Positions 1-5,629 of a stretch of 13,114 nucleotides of DNA are shown here, piece by piece. Numbering within the stretch: position 1 is the stretch's first letter; each line of letters starts with the position of its first letter. Source of the DNA: an uncultured Sulfuricurvum sp. (GTDB taxonomy: Bacteria > Campylobacterota > Campylobacteria > Campylobacterales > Sulfurimonadaceae); assembly GCF_937936435.1 (NCBI RefSeq), contig NZ_CALDDG010000079.1:1-13114 (forward strand). Reading direction: 5' to 3'. The notes below the pieces were generated by a model. It saw only the letters and a list, made by a program, of their open reading frames with translations, did no database searches and was not told where the DNA came from. Made by a program: the position numbers and the translations under genes.

Positions 1-45
1 GATAAAGGAATGTGACTGGAGTTCAGACGTGTGCTCTTCCGATCT
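1..45 (-). other. Illumina TruSeq adapter left in the assembly
   Basis: Read on the minus strand this stretch is the standard TruSeq read-2 adapter (begins AGATCGGAAGAGC, ends CTCCAGTCAC), then ATTCCT and TTATC, which fits an index hexamer plus the start of the constant P7 part. From memory ATTCCT is TruSeq index 27. It is an untrimmed library adapter at the contig end, not genomic sequence. The SapC reading frame stays open through it and would gain about 15 false residues (RSEEHTSELQSH...). Confidence 0.97.
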
Positions 46-567
46 GATCTGTGCCGTTTTCTCTTCGAGCAATCCCCATTGATCGAGTTGTTTGATAAAT
101 TGTCCGCTTGTTCCGGCATCGGCTTGGAACTGATTCATAAAATTCATCACACCCGTTAAAAATTCACTCGGTTTTCCCTCTTCGTCAAACAGTTTTCGAT
201 CGCTTTTGCTCTCTCCGGCACTTTTAGCACTGCTATCGAGTCCCAACGAGAGTTTATTGTCTTCGTGATTGACAAAGATAAAAGGGTAACGGCGAATTGA
301 TGCGGGAACATATCGGAGATTTTCCCATGTACCGTTCTCATCGACAAAAATGTTCTCTTTCTCTTTAAATCCGAGCATCGCCGATGCGCTCCAGTTTCCT
401 TCCGCATCTTTTACAAAAAGGATAGGATAATCTTTACAACATTCGTAAAACTCCGCAATCGTGATAGGAGTACTAATCATCTCTTTTGCGTATGTGAAGT
501 TATCGAATGCTTTGACAAAACTCTCTTTGTGCGTTAGTGTATGGATAAGTTCGATATTTTTATACAT
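46..567 (-). CDS. SapC family protein, C-terminus missing
   Basis: The 174 visible codons start at the ATG at 567, preceded by GGGAG with 4-nt spacing. The translation carries the features of the SapC family (Pfam SapC, named after an S-layer-associated Caulobacter/Campylobacter-type protein): an N-terminal segment ending in ITIAEFYECCKDYPILFVKD, then ASAMLGFKEKENIFVDENG, YVPASIRRYPFIFV, a stretch with LGLDSS, and LFDEEGKPSEFL. Family members are usually some 220-250 residues, so roughly the last quarter is lost at the contig end, where adapter follows. There is no obvious signal peptide in the visible part. The biochemical role of the family is not established; links to S-layer secretion or peptide resistance rest on old naming. 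It faces away from the SprA-related gene, with a 255-base intergenic region holding no convincing gene. Confidence 0.85.
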
Positions 568-822
568 GGGTCTCCCTGTTTCAATATAACTATTTTTTCG
601 ATACGGCGATCAATACCTGTAGTTTATCCGCTTTAGTATCATTTTTGACATAAATAATGCATAACTTGTGCGATCTCTCTTTTTATTGCAACCAAAATAT
701 CCTCTTAGTTCGACGGTATGTAGCTGGAACACTTGCGAATAATCAGAAATCTCTGAAAATATGCTACTATTTTTTAGAGGATAATAGGTCAAACATGCTG
801 AGCAAAGGAAGTGTGCAAAATT

Positions 823-1335
823 ATGGATATACGGATATCGTCTTCGCAATATCAGTACTCTTCTTATACTTCTAATCAGGAAAAACCATCTACAGAATCT
901 TCTTCCTCCGAAAAATCATCTTCTTCTCAAGCATTGATCTCAAAATTAGAAGCTACAGATACAAAAGTACGGGCTCACGAAGCGGCACATATAGCTGCAG
1001 GCGGCGGTGTAGTTAGCGGAGGTGCAAATTTTAGTTATACCAAAGGGCCGGACGGGAAAATGTACGCCACCGCCGGTGAAGTGCCTATCGATACATCCGA
1101 AGGAAAAACTCCGGAAGAAACTATCCAAAAAGCACGCCAAATCGCCGCAGCCGCAATGGCACCTTCCGATCCAAGCCCTCAAGATTATCGCGTCGCCGCA
1201 TCAGCAGCCGTTATGGAAATGCGGGGGCATTTAGAAGAGAATAAAAAAATCCAAGAGACGATCAACGGACAAAAAGCCTATGGGTCCGTCGCACTATCGC
1301 AAACGGATCCATCATCGGCAGAAGCGTCTTCATAA
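823..1335 (+). CDS. SprA-related putative metalloprotease (CJM1_0395 family)
   Basis: A 170-residue protein. The ATG at 823 is chosen over the in-frame GTG at 811 because AAGGAAG (805-811) lies upstream of it and because the family starts with a short serine/tyrosine-rich tail of this kind (MDIRISSSQYQYSS). After a low-complexity Ser/Glu/Lys linker (about residues 18-36), the conserved domain begins with KVRAHEAAHIAAGG, containing an HExxH zinc motif (H52, E53, H56). It continues with YTKGPDGKMYATAGEVPID, a TIQKARQIAAAAMAPSDPSPQD helix and VAASAAVMEMRG. This is the pattern of the SprA-related family, common in Campylobacterota and other proteobacteria. Zinc peptidase activity is predicted from HExxH only; the substrate is unknown. 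There is no signal peptide. It is convergent with the thioredoxin-like gene, which ends 29 bases away. Confidence 0.88.
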   Translation: MDIRISSSQYQYSSYTSNQEKPSTESSSSEKSSSSQALISKLEATDTKVRAHEAAHIAAGGGVVSGGANFSYTKGPDGKMYATAGEVPIDTSEGKTPEETIQKARQIAAAAMAPSDPSPQDYRVAASAAVMEMRGHLEENKKIQETINGQKAYGSVALSQTDPSSAEASS

Positions 1336-1364
1336 ATAGATCCTGCCGCACACATTCATAATAT

Positions 1365-1736
1365 TCAGTGCATGGAATTTAATTTCTTCTCGAATCCGAT
1401 CTCATTCAATCCGCCGATCTTCTTCTCTAGCAATCTTCCCTTGGGTGCGAAGAAGAGGATATTAGGTGTAGCGGTCACTTCATAATCGTTTTTAGCTTCT
1501 TCGTTCTGATCGAGATTAATGTAAAAAAATTGTGCTTTATCATTATATTTTGGATCTAATTTTTTCACGGATTCCATCGTAATTTTGCAAAACGGGCAGT
1601 GATCGGTGCCGAGTATCACAACAGAATATTTGGGAGAGTTTTTAACCATAAGTTTGACGTTATCATAAGAGGCGACTTGGATATCTGCCGCAAAAAGCGA
1701 GATTCCGTACAACAAACCGATCCATATTTTAAACAT
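1365..1736 (-). CDS. Secreted thioredoxin-fold protein (CPFC)
   Basis: 123 residues. AGGAG lies 7 bases before the ATG at 1736. Residues 1-17 (MFKIWIGLLYGISLFAA) form a short signal peptide with probable cleavage near SLFA/A, so the mature protein is periplasmic. The thioredoxin fold is shown by a strand leading to GTDHCPFCK with the redox pair C47/C50, the FYINLDQNEE segment, and VTATPN with the cis-proline P91. The C-x-x-C sits in the position used by thioredoxin-like proteins such as SoxW/DsbE relatives, but CPFC is not diagnostic of a subfamily. A role in periplasmic thiol reduction or protein folding is the general inference. The gene lies 86 bases downstream of the rhodanese gene on the same strand and may share its transcript. 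Confidence 0.85.
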   Translation of the reverse strand: MFKIWIGLLYGISLFAADIQVASYDNVKLMVKNSPKYSVVILGTDHCPFCKITMESVKKLDPKYNDKAQFFYINLDQNEEAKNDYEVTATPNILFFAPKGRLLEKKIGGLNEIGFEKKLNSMH

Positions 1737-1822
1737 CTTATTGCTCCTCTATAGCCTAAATTTTTCTTCAAAACTATATCACATTATTCATCACATTTTC
1801 TTCTCATCGCCTCATGTACTCT

Positions 1823-2188
1823 TTATCGTACCGTTTCCAAACCCTGATCGATCCAACCCCAGTTAATCCCGCCGTCGAGTTCATAAACGTTTTTATATCC
1901 GAGTTGCGCACCCATCAACTCTCCGAGTGTTTTGGTTCTGTTCGCATGGGCACATACGAGGATAAAAGGCTGTTCGTTATTCGTCACCACTTTCGTAAAA
2001 GCTTCCATAAAGCTCTCAAGATCAAACTCTCCAAACTCATCGAAAAACGTGATCTTATGGCTCCCTTCGATGATGCCGTAGTATTCCCACTCCTCTGCCC
2101 TTCGTATGTCTATGATGGCATAGCCTTCTTCTTTTTTTTGCTTGAACTCTCGTGTAGAAAGAGATTTAAACGGCCCGAAATTCAACAT
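1823..2188 (-). CDS. Rhodanese-like domain protein
   Basis: A single-domain rhodanese-like protein of about 121 residues. It has GYAIIDIRRAEEWEYYGIIEGS (the usual conserved D/R segment), and the active-site loop is CAHANR with the persulfide cysteine C79 and R84, followed by LGYKNVYELDGGINWG. Such proteins carry sulfane sulfur on the active cysteine and may pass it to acceptors; the physiological donor and acceptor are not visible. Two in-frame ATGs exist. I choose 2188 because AAGGA precedes it with about 5 nt spacing, while at 2194 the same AGG would abut the start codon. The start lies inside the last 23 bases of the upstream 108-aa gene, implying translational coupling. It has no signal peptide, so it is cytoplasmic. 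Confidence 0.88.
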   Translation of the reverse strand: MLNFGPFKSLSTREFKQKKEEGYAIIDIRRAEEWEYYGIIEGSHKITFFDEFGEFDLESFMEAFTKVVTNNEQPFILVCAHANRTKTLGELMGAQLGYKNVYELDGGINWGWIDQGLETVR

Positions 2189-2492
2189 GAGCATCCTTTC
2201 TGATATATCTTTTTGTCAACCTGCAAAAATCGTAAAAATCACTGAGCATCAAATAGCGGAATTCTATATCTTCAAATTGCTTTTTCATGACCGGTTCACC
2301 TTGCAAAAAGTATTTCACATCTTTTTGAAACTCTTTCGGATACTCCAGCTTTTCAGCCTGCAATGACGAGAAGCAATCGACAAAATCCGAGAAAAGCCGT
2401 ACTATGATTGCATCTCGTTCGTGCGATCGATGTTCGAGGAAATCGGTAATTTCTTCAAATCGCTCACATATTCCTACCAAACATTGATGCAC
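2166..2492 (-). CDS. Small hypothetical protein upstream of rhodanese gene
   Basis: I do not recognise the family. The open frame extends back to a TTG at 2525, but a strong Shine-Dalgarno GAGGAG (2499-2504) sits exactly 6 nt before a GTG at 2492, so that GTG is the likely start, giving 108 residues. The protein is charged and probably mostly helical, with many aromatics and several cysteines (for example CERFEEITDFLEH, FSDFVDCFSSLQAEK, DFYDFCRLTKRYIRK), and has no signal peptide or membrane segment. Its 3' end overlaps the rhodanese gene by 23 bases (29 if the earlier ATG is used), so the two are co-transcribed. It diverges from the sigma-54-preceded gene at 2609. A role linked to sulfur transfer is only guilt by association. 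Confidence 0.7.
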   Translation of the reverse strand: MHQCLVGICERFEEITDFLEHRSHERDAIIVRLFSDFVDCFSSLQAEKLEYPKEFQKDVKYFLQGEPVMKKQFEDIEFRYLMLSDFYDFCRLTKRYIRKDAHVEFRAV

Positions 2493-2560
2493 ATAATGCT
2501 CCTCGACAATGACTATTTTAATCAATATACATAAAGTATTCTAATAGAAAAACCTACCTT

Positions 2561-2577
2561 TGGGCACGATTTATGCA
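2561..2577 (+). promoter_or_regulatory. Sigma-54 (RpoN) promoter
   Basis: GGGCACG-N4-ATGCA: the invariant GG (2563-2564) and GC (2575-2576) are separated by exactly 10 bases, and the -24 block GGCACG is intact against consensus TGGCACG-N4-TTGC. Transcription would begin near 2588, about 9 bases before the Shine-Dalgarno AAGGAGG (2597-2603) of the 108-aa gene. I saw no NifA-type TGT-N10-ACA upstream, so the activator is unknown. Confidence 0.72.
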
Positions 2578-2608
2578 GTTTGTCAAACATTATTCCAAGG
2601 AGGATTCT

Positions 2609-2935
2609 ATGCTCTGCAAACTAAATCAGGTAATCGATTTTGTTCGTCAATACAAACTGCTTGACGATTTGGATGACGCTGCACTCACCGAAACGTTCAA
2701 TATTTTCCCGCATTGTTGCTCATGGGACAAAGGATTGGGCTTTGCCGAACTGGACGATAGCCGTCTTGACCTTGCCGTAGATAAAATCATGGAAGTTCTA
2801 GATGAGTCATACGATCACAATTACACCGCACCGCAGATCAAAGAGATCGCAACTTCTTTTATGAAAGTTTTTGAAGCAGCCGGTGCACCCAAAAGTCCGG
2901 TACCTTTTGTAATCGTCATGTTAGCTCGAATTTAA
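2609..2935 (+). CDS. Small conserved-looking hypothetical protein, RpoN-controlled
   Basis: 108 residues starting at the ATG at 2609, which follows an excellent AAGGAGG 5 nt upstream; the longer frame from 2573 is therefore discounted and would also lie upstream of the predicted transcript start. The protein is acidic, predicted helical, with C3 and a C36-C37 pair in NIFPHCCSWDKGLGF, and a conserved-looking end (KSPVPFVIVMLARI). It has no signal peptide. I do not recognise a named domain. It is the first gene after a near-consensus sigma-54 promoter and leads a rightward series of small proteins including a thioredoxin. Involvement in a nitrogen- or redox-responsive process is inferred from the promoter and neighbours only. 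Confidence 0.75.
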   Translation: MLCKLNQVIDFVRQYKLLDDLDDAALTETFNIFPHCCSWDKGLGFAELDDSRLDLAVDKIMEVLDESYDHNYTAPQIKEIATSFMKVFEAAGAPKSPVPFVIVMLARI

Positions 2936-3023
2936 AATCCGTCTCGAAATCATCATGACCCCATAAAAGAATGGTCTATGCATTGACTCTTTAACATACC
3001 TAATTTCACAACAAGGAATGACA

Positions 3024-3233
3024 ATGGTTACAGTAAAACTGGAAAAAGAGTGCGCTTGTTTTAAGGATGCCAAAAATATCGAATCAACAAAAACCTTTGA
3101 AGATAAAGACGCAGCAATGCTGTATGCCAAAGGGTTGTGCAGAACGATCAACGAAGCGTTTTGCGGTAAACATTTTTTCCGTCCTACTGATACAAGCGAC
3201 GACGAGGTGATGATCAAACTGATTGCGCGTTAA
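3024..3233 (+). CDS. 69-aa cysteine-containing hypothetical protein
   Basis: Two in-frame ATGs lie six bases apart. AAGGA (3013-3017) would abut the first (3018) but gives 6-nt spacing to the second, so 3024 is chosen. The protein carries a CxC pair (C10, C12 in KECACFKD) and two further cysteines (C39, C47 in GLCRTINEAFCGKHFF), an arrangement suggesting metal binding or thiol chemistry, without a recognised family. It has no signal peptide. It lies 88 bases after the RpoN-controlled gene and 64 bases before the thioredoxin gene on the same strand. No terminator-like hairpin with a T-run is seen between them, so read-through is possible. Confidence 0.7.
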   Translation: MVTVKLEKECACFKDAKNIESTKTFEDKDAAMLYAKGLCRTINEAFCGKHFFRPTDTSDDEVMIKLIAR

Positions 3234-3297
3234 GCAAGCCCTTCGCCTTATTTAAAGGCTATACTATTACATTTTCGAAAACAGGATAATAGGGAAT

Positions 3298-3672
3298 ATG
3301 CTCATATTGACACAAGAGAATTATGATAAAACCGTTCAAGATAACGAGATAGTGGTTATCGATTTTTGGGCACAGTGGTGTGCTCCGTGCAAACAGTATG
3401 GATCGATATTTGAAAAAGTATCTGAAAAATACCCCGACATAACGTTTGCAAAACTGCATACGGAAGAGGAGACAAAGCTATCAGACTATTTCTTTGTCCA
3501 AAATCTTCCAACGACGGTGTTTATGAAAGAGAAGACGGTTGTTTTCAAAACACCGGGATTATTATCTGAAGAGGAACTGGTTGATCTGATCGAGCAGACA
3601 AAAGCGACCGATATGGACAAATTTCGTGCGGAAAGAGCAGCAAAAAAAGCAGCACGCAAGCGACAGCCATAA
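3298..3672 (+). CDS. Cytoplasmic thioredoxin (WCAPC) with basic tail
   Basis: 124 residues. The fold starts at once (VVIDFWAQWCAPCKQY) with the redox pair C28/C31 in WCAPC, where bacterial Trx1 has WCGPC; the cis-proline is in NLPTTVF. The core ends near residue 104. A further 20 residues (MDKFRAERAAKKAARKRQP) form a Lys/Arg/Ala-rich helix not found in standard thioredoxin (about 105-110 aa), perhaps for binding nucleic acid or an acidic partner. The expected role is dithiol reduction of a specific partner. The ribosome site is modest: AGGG only 3 nt from the ATG, with AGGA 11 nt away. It sits within the rightward small-gene series, 41 bases before the next gene. Confidence 0.88.
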   Translation: MLILTQENYDKTVQDNEIVVIDFWAQWCAPCKQYGSIFEKVSEKYPDITFAKLHTEEETKLSDYFFVQNLPTTVFMKEKTVVFKTPGLLSEEELVDLIEQTKATDMDKFRAERAAKKAARKRQP

Positions 3673-3713
3673 AGTAACTCTTGACAACTTAAAGCGGTGT
3701 AGAAGGAAAGTAG

Positions 3714-4046
3714 ATGCCATTAAATCGACTGGAACGATATTTCAAGGATTACAGTTATATCAGAAAAGGCCATTACCCCGTAACAGATTTGATTGTCTGC
3801 GTGTACATGGGCGATGCATGGACTGAAGCAAACAAACCACAGCAAATTGCCATCAGCGAAGGGCTCCTCAGATCAATCGAAGCAAAACACTTCGAACTTG
3901 GGAGTGAAGATGTCGAACGTCTTTTTGAGCTCTATGATCTTCGGGGTAAAGCCGAACGTGGTGAGCTACCGGATGAAGTGACGCTGCAAACGGCGTTTAC
4001 TAAGATCATCGAAGAGCATCACTTATCGTATCAACCTTCGTCTTAA
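3714..4046 (+). CDS. 110-aa hypothetical protein
   Basis: The start ATG at 3714 follows AAGGAAAG. No family is recognised. The protein begins MPLNRLERYFKDYSYIRKGHYPVTDLIVCVYMGDAWTEANKP in part, then has a helical, charged second half (LRSIEAKHFELGSEDVERLFELYDLRGKAERGELPDE). It has no signal peptide or membrane helix. The 41-base spacing behind the thioredoxin gene and the shared strand suggest co-transcription, so its job may relate to the thioredoxin. It is the last gene before the intergenic repeat/hairpin region and the accessory island. Confidence 0.7.
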   Translation: MPLNRLERYFKDYSYIRKGHYPVTDLIVCVYMGDAWTEANKPQQIAISEGLLRSIEAKHFELGSEDVERLFELYDLRGKAERGELPDEVTLQTAFTKIIEEHHLSYQPSS

Positions 4047-4109
4047 AAAATATCTGCTCTTCGGAGAGGTCATTCCATAATACTGAGTTGTATGTAGTAA
4101 TGATACAAG

Positions 4110-4159
4110 TTGGTATAACATCAAAAAGTGTGACAAGCTATGGTGTAACAAGATACCAA
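4110..4159. repeat. Inverted and direct repeat cluster
   Basis: TTGGTAT (4110-4116) and ATACCAA (4153-4159) are perfect inverted copies. Between them GTGTGACAAG (4128-4137) and GTGTAACAAG (4143-4152) match in 9 of 10 bases with a 15-base period, and TACAAGTTGGTATAACA just to the left resembles the same unit. This could be a protein-binding array or a decayed repeat. Confidence 0.5.
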
Positions 4160-4210
4160 ATCGTTTTTCTTCTCTTGGCTTGAAAGTTCATAATTTTAGG
4201 GAGTTTTTTG

Positions 4211-4280
4211 AGTATTATAAGTGGTACCAGTGGGCGGACTCGAATGGAGTTTAAACCGCCTTATACTGGCTAAATACTTA
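4211..4280 (+). terminator. Long interrupted hairpin, terminator-like on the + strand
   Basis: Nested complementary blocks: TAAGT 4218-4222 with ACTTA 4276-4280; CCAGT 4227-4231 with ACTGG 4265-4269; GGCGG 4233-4237 with CCGCC 4256-4260; ACTC 4238-4241 with GAGT 4247-4250. The left arm is almost continuous and the right arm has 4-6-base bulges. TTTTT follows at 4282, so it may end transcription from the 110-aa gene, although it lies 170 bases beyond it. Other readings (attachment-site remnant, structured RNA) are discussed under findings. Confidence 0.45.
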
Positions 4281-4351
4281 CTTTTTCGATCTCAATAGCC
4301 GTCAAAAAATGCTTCGTTTTGGCACAATTTGGGCACATAATATTCTCAATA

Positions 4352-4501
4352 TCATTCGTCGTCCTCATCGTCATAATCATCGTCACCATTACCTATATAT
4401 GCATCATTATTCGGATTGTGAATATCTGCCCAATCGTCCATATTAGCATCGTTGTTTGGATTATTTATATTCGACCACATATCCAATTCTTCTTGTGTCA
4501 T
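4352..4501 (-). CDS. 49-aa acidic repeat protein coupled to the HicA-like gene
   Basis: The start ATG (4501-4499) shares four bases, ATGA, with the stop of the HicA-like gene, a hallmark of coupled translation. The 49 residues are extremely acidic, with a C-terminal tail of mostly Asp/Glu (GDDDYDDEDDE), and contain two tandem copies of a 15-residue unit: DMWSNINNPNNDAN and DDWADIHNPNNDAY. The NPNN-DA core recurs exactly. No family is recognised, although NPNN-x-AY motifs occur in various small bacterial proteins. Being coupled to a basic, RNA-binding toxin-like protein, it is a candidate antitoxin or nucleic-acid mimic (inference). Alternatively it is an accessory peptide of unknown role. It is below the length most gene callers accept. 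Confidence 0.62.
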   Translation of the reverse strand: MTQEELDMWSNINNPNNDANMDDWADIHNPNNDAYIGNGDDDYDDEDDE

Positions 4502-4758
4502 GCTGATTCTCTTTTCTGATACTCTGTTGATTTAATATTCAAATATTGAATATACTCATCAAAATTAGAACCCAAATCATGCAGTAACTCTTTTAAATGA
4601 TATTGGCTGAATGTTTTTTTATTTGCATGCCGTTTCAGAGTAACTGTATTATTAAGTTGGTCTTTTAAAATCATATGAGTACCTCTCTGTCTGACTTTTT
4701 TAAAGCCAATAAAATTGGCATACTTCATTATTGCCCTTGTATTTGCCGCTATTTTCAT
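4498..4758 (-). CDS. HicA-like mRNA interferase toxin
   Basis: 86 residues. Residues 8-60 match the HicA/YcfA dsRNA-binding fold: an N-terminal helix (RAIMKYANFIGF), the signature KKVRQRGTH with the catalytic histidine H28, a beta-strand NTVTLKRHAN, and a second helix (YHLKELLHDLG). HicA proteins cut mRNA and are normally neutralised by HicB. The usual length is near 60 aa, so there is a C-terminal extension of about 24 residues (SNFDEYIQYLNIKSTEYQK...). The start at 4758 lacks a good ribosome site. The ATG at 4728 has AAGGG 5 nt upstream but would remove the first helix, so the longer form is preferred. It lies 14 bases after the 242-aa gene and overlaps the 49-aa frame. No HicB-like sequence is in the window. 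Confidence 0.82.
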   Translation of the reverse strand: MKIAANTRAIMKYANFIGFKKVRQRGTHMILKDQLNNTVTLKRHANKKTFSQYHLKELLHDLGSNFDEYIQYLNIKSTEYQKRESA

Positions 4759-4772
4759 GACAAATACTCTGT

Positions 4773-5501
4773 TTAATAATCTGAATCAGATAGTGGACCG
4801 AATTGATCAGGCATCGCATCATATAAACCAACTGCATTATAATATTTACCATTCACTATATATGCATCAGGATCTATGTCGGCATATTTTTCCGCAGCTA
4901 AATATGCTCTAAAATGAGCATCTATATATTCTGTTATTTTGGTTTCAACATCCATTTCTAAAAAACGATATTGATATTTTTTGCTGGACTCTTCTAACTC
5001 ATTTCTTAGTTCATTTTGCACAATAGTATCAAGTTTGAAATGAATAAACTTAAATAAATAGCCGTTATCTTTATTTATTCGACCAAGCTGAATAGCATTT
5101 CTATTCTTTGGAGAATTAAAAAATTCAACCTTTTCTTCTTCTGTCAAAAGTTTGATACCAAATCTATGATCATCCAACGATATAACAGATTCATTTGTTA
5201 TATTATTTGAAATGTGTATATATACAGTAGGAAGACTCTGCCAATATGAAAATTGCTTTCTAAAATCATTAAATGATTTAAAACCTTTATCTCTAGCAGC
5301 TTGATCCAGTGCGTCTTCATGCTTAAGTCCAAGCTTTTTTTTAAGCCTATTCGCTTCTTTTTTAAGATTGGATTCGGATGAATTCGAAAATGTCTTTATG
5401 ACAGGCGTCATTTCAGTAAAACGTTTAAACAAATCATTAATCGATTCGACTTCGTGATTATTTTCGATTGTAGGGATTGTGGGATTTGTGAATTGTGACA
5501 T
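4773..5501 (-). CDS. 242-aa unknown protein in the HicA unit
   Basis: The start at 5501 has AAAAGGA 7 nt upstream. Residues about 46-84 (NLKKEANRLKKKLGLK, then HEDALDQAARDKGFKSFNDF) carry the pattern L-K-x-GLxHxxALxxxAxxxGFxxFxDF seen in many small plasmid, phage and toxin-antitoxin proteins, usually as a short helical domain. I know no established function for it. The middle (about 90-200) is a mixed strand/helix region with no motif I recognise. The C-terminus (PDAYIVNGKYYNAVGLYDAM, then PDQFGPLSDSDY) is acidic and tyrosine-rich, and its DAYI-NG echoes the 49-aa protein. It is first of three leftward genes. A regulator or antitoxin role for HicA is conceivable but unproven; it is not a HicB (no partial RNase H-like or HTH pattern seen). 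Confidence 0.72.
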   Translation of the reverse strand: MSQFTNPTIPTIENNHEVESINDLFKRFTEMTPVIKTFSNSSESNLKKEANRLKKKLGLKHEDALDQAARDKGFKSFNDFRKQFSYWQSLPTVYIHISNNITNESVISLDDHRFGIKLLTEEEKVEFFNSPKNRNAIQLGRINKDNGYLFKFIHFKLDTIVQNELRNELEESSKKYQYRFLEMDVETKITEYIDAHFRAYLAAEKYADIDPDAYIVNGKYYNAVGLYDAMPDQFGPLSDSDY

Positions 5502-5629
5502 GCATATTCCTTTTTATTGCTTTTTATATGCTTCCACTCATACAAACAAAAAAAAGACAATAATGCCAACACGACTTATACTATTGAAGATTCTAAACTT
5601 TCACGCTGTCCTGACGAACTTATTTAGTG

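Larger units (their letters stand above)
4047..4351. other. Intergenic region with repeats and a large hairpin
   Basis: No supported gene. It separates the small thiol-related genes (left) from the accessory island (right). It holds related direct repeats and an inverted repeat (4110-4159), a multi-segment hairpin (4211-4280) with T-runs nearby, and a 22-codon minus-strand frame beginning MCPNC (4270-4338) that is too short to call. Confidence 0.6.

Noticed and set aside
156..407. 83-codon minus-strand frame
   Set aside because: It overlaps the SapC gene in another frame and resembles no family.
610..875. Short frames on both strands between the SapC and SprA-related genes
   Set aside because: No ribosome sites or family resemblance; the composition is that of intergenic DNA.
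1814..2203. 129-codon + strand frame
   Set aside because: Antisense shadow of the rhodanese gene, which has clear family motifs.
4224..4270. A functional tRNA on the minus strand
   Set aside because: The 3' half geometry fits, but the T-stem 5' strand is displaced by 11 bases and no D or anticodon arms exist, so it is not a tRNA gene.
4319..4335. Sigma-54-like TTGGCACA-N-GC on the + strand
   Set aside because: GG-N10-GC spacing is met, but the -12 block lacks TT and no + strand gene follows; it probably reflects chance near the MCPNC frame.
4270..4338. 22-codon minus-strand frame starting MCPNCAKTKHF, 13 bases after the acidic mini-protein
   Set aside because: The CPxC start resembles a zinc knuckle and it follows the HicA unit, but the frame is very short, has only a weak ribosome site, and no second cysteine pair. 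Not called as a gene.
4319..4519. Hydrophobic 66-codon + strand frame rich in Ile/Val
   Set aside because: It is the antisense shadow of the acidic 49-aa frame (Asp/Asn codons read backwards give Ile/Val); no ribosome site.
4498..5501. HicB antitoxin next to HicA
   Set aside because: Neither neighbour shows the HicB partial RNase H-like pattern (Y-x-x-x-PDLPGC region) or an adjacent HTH.
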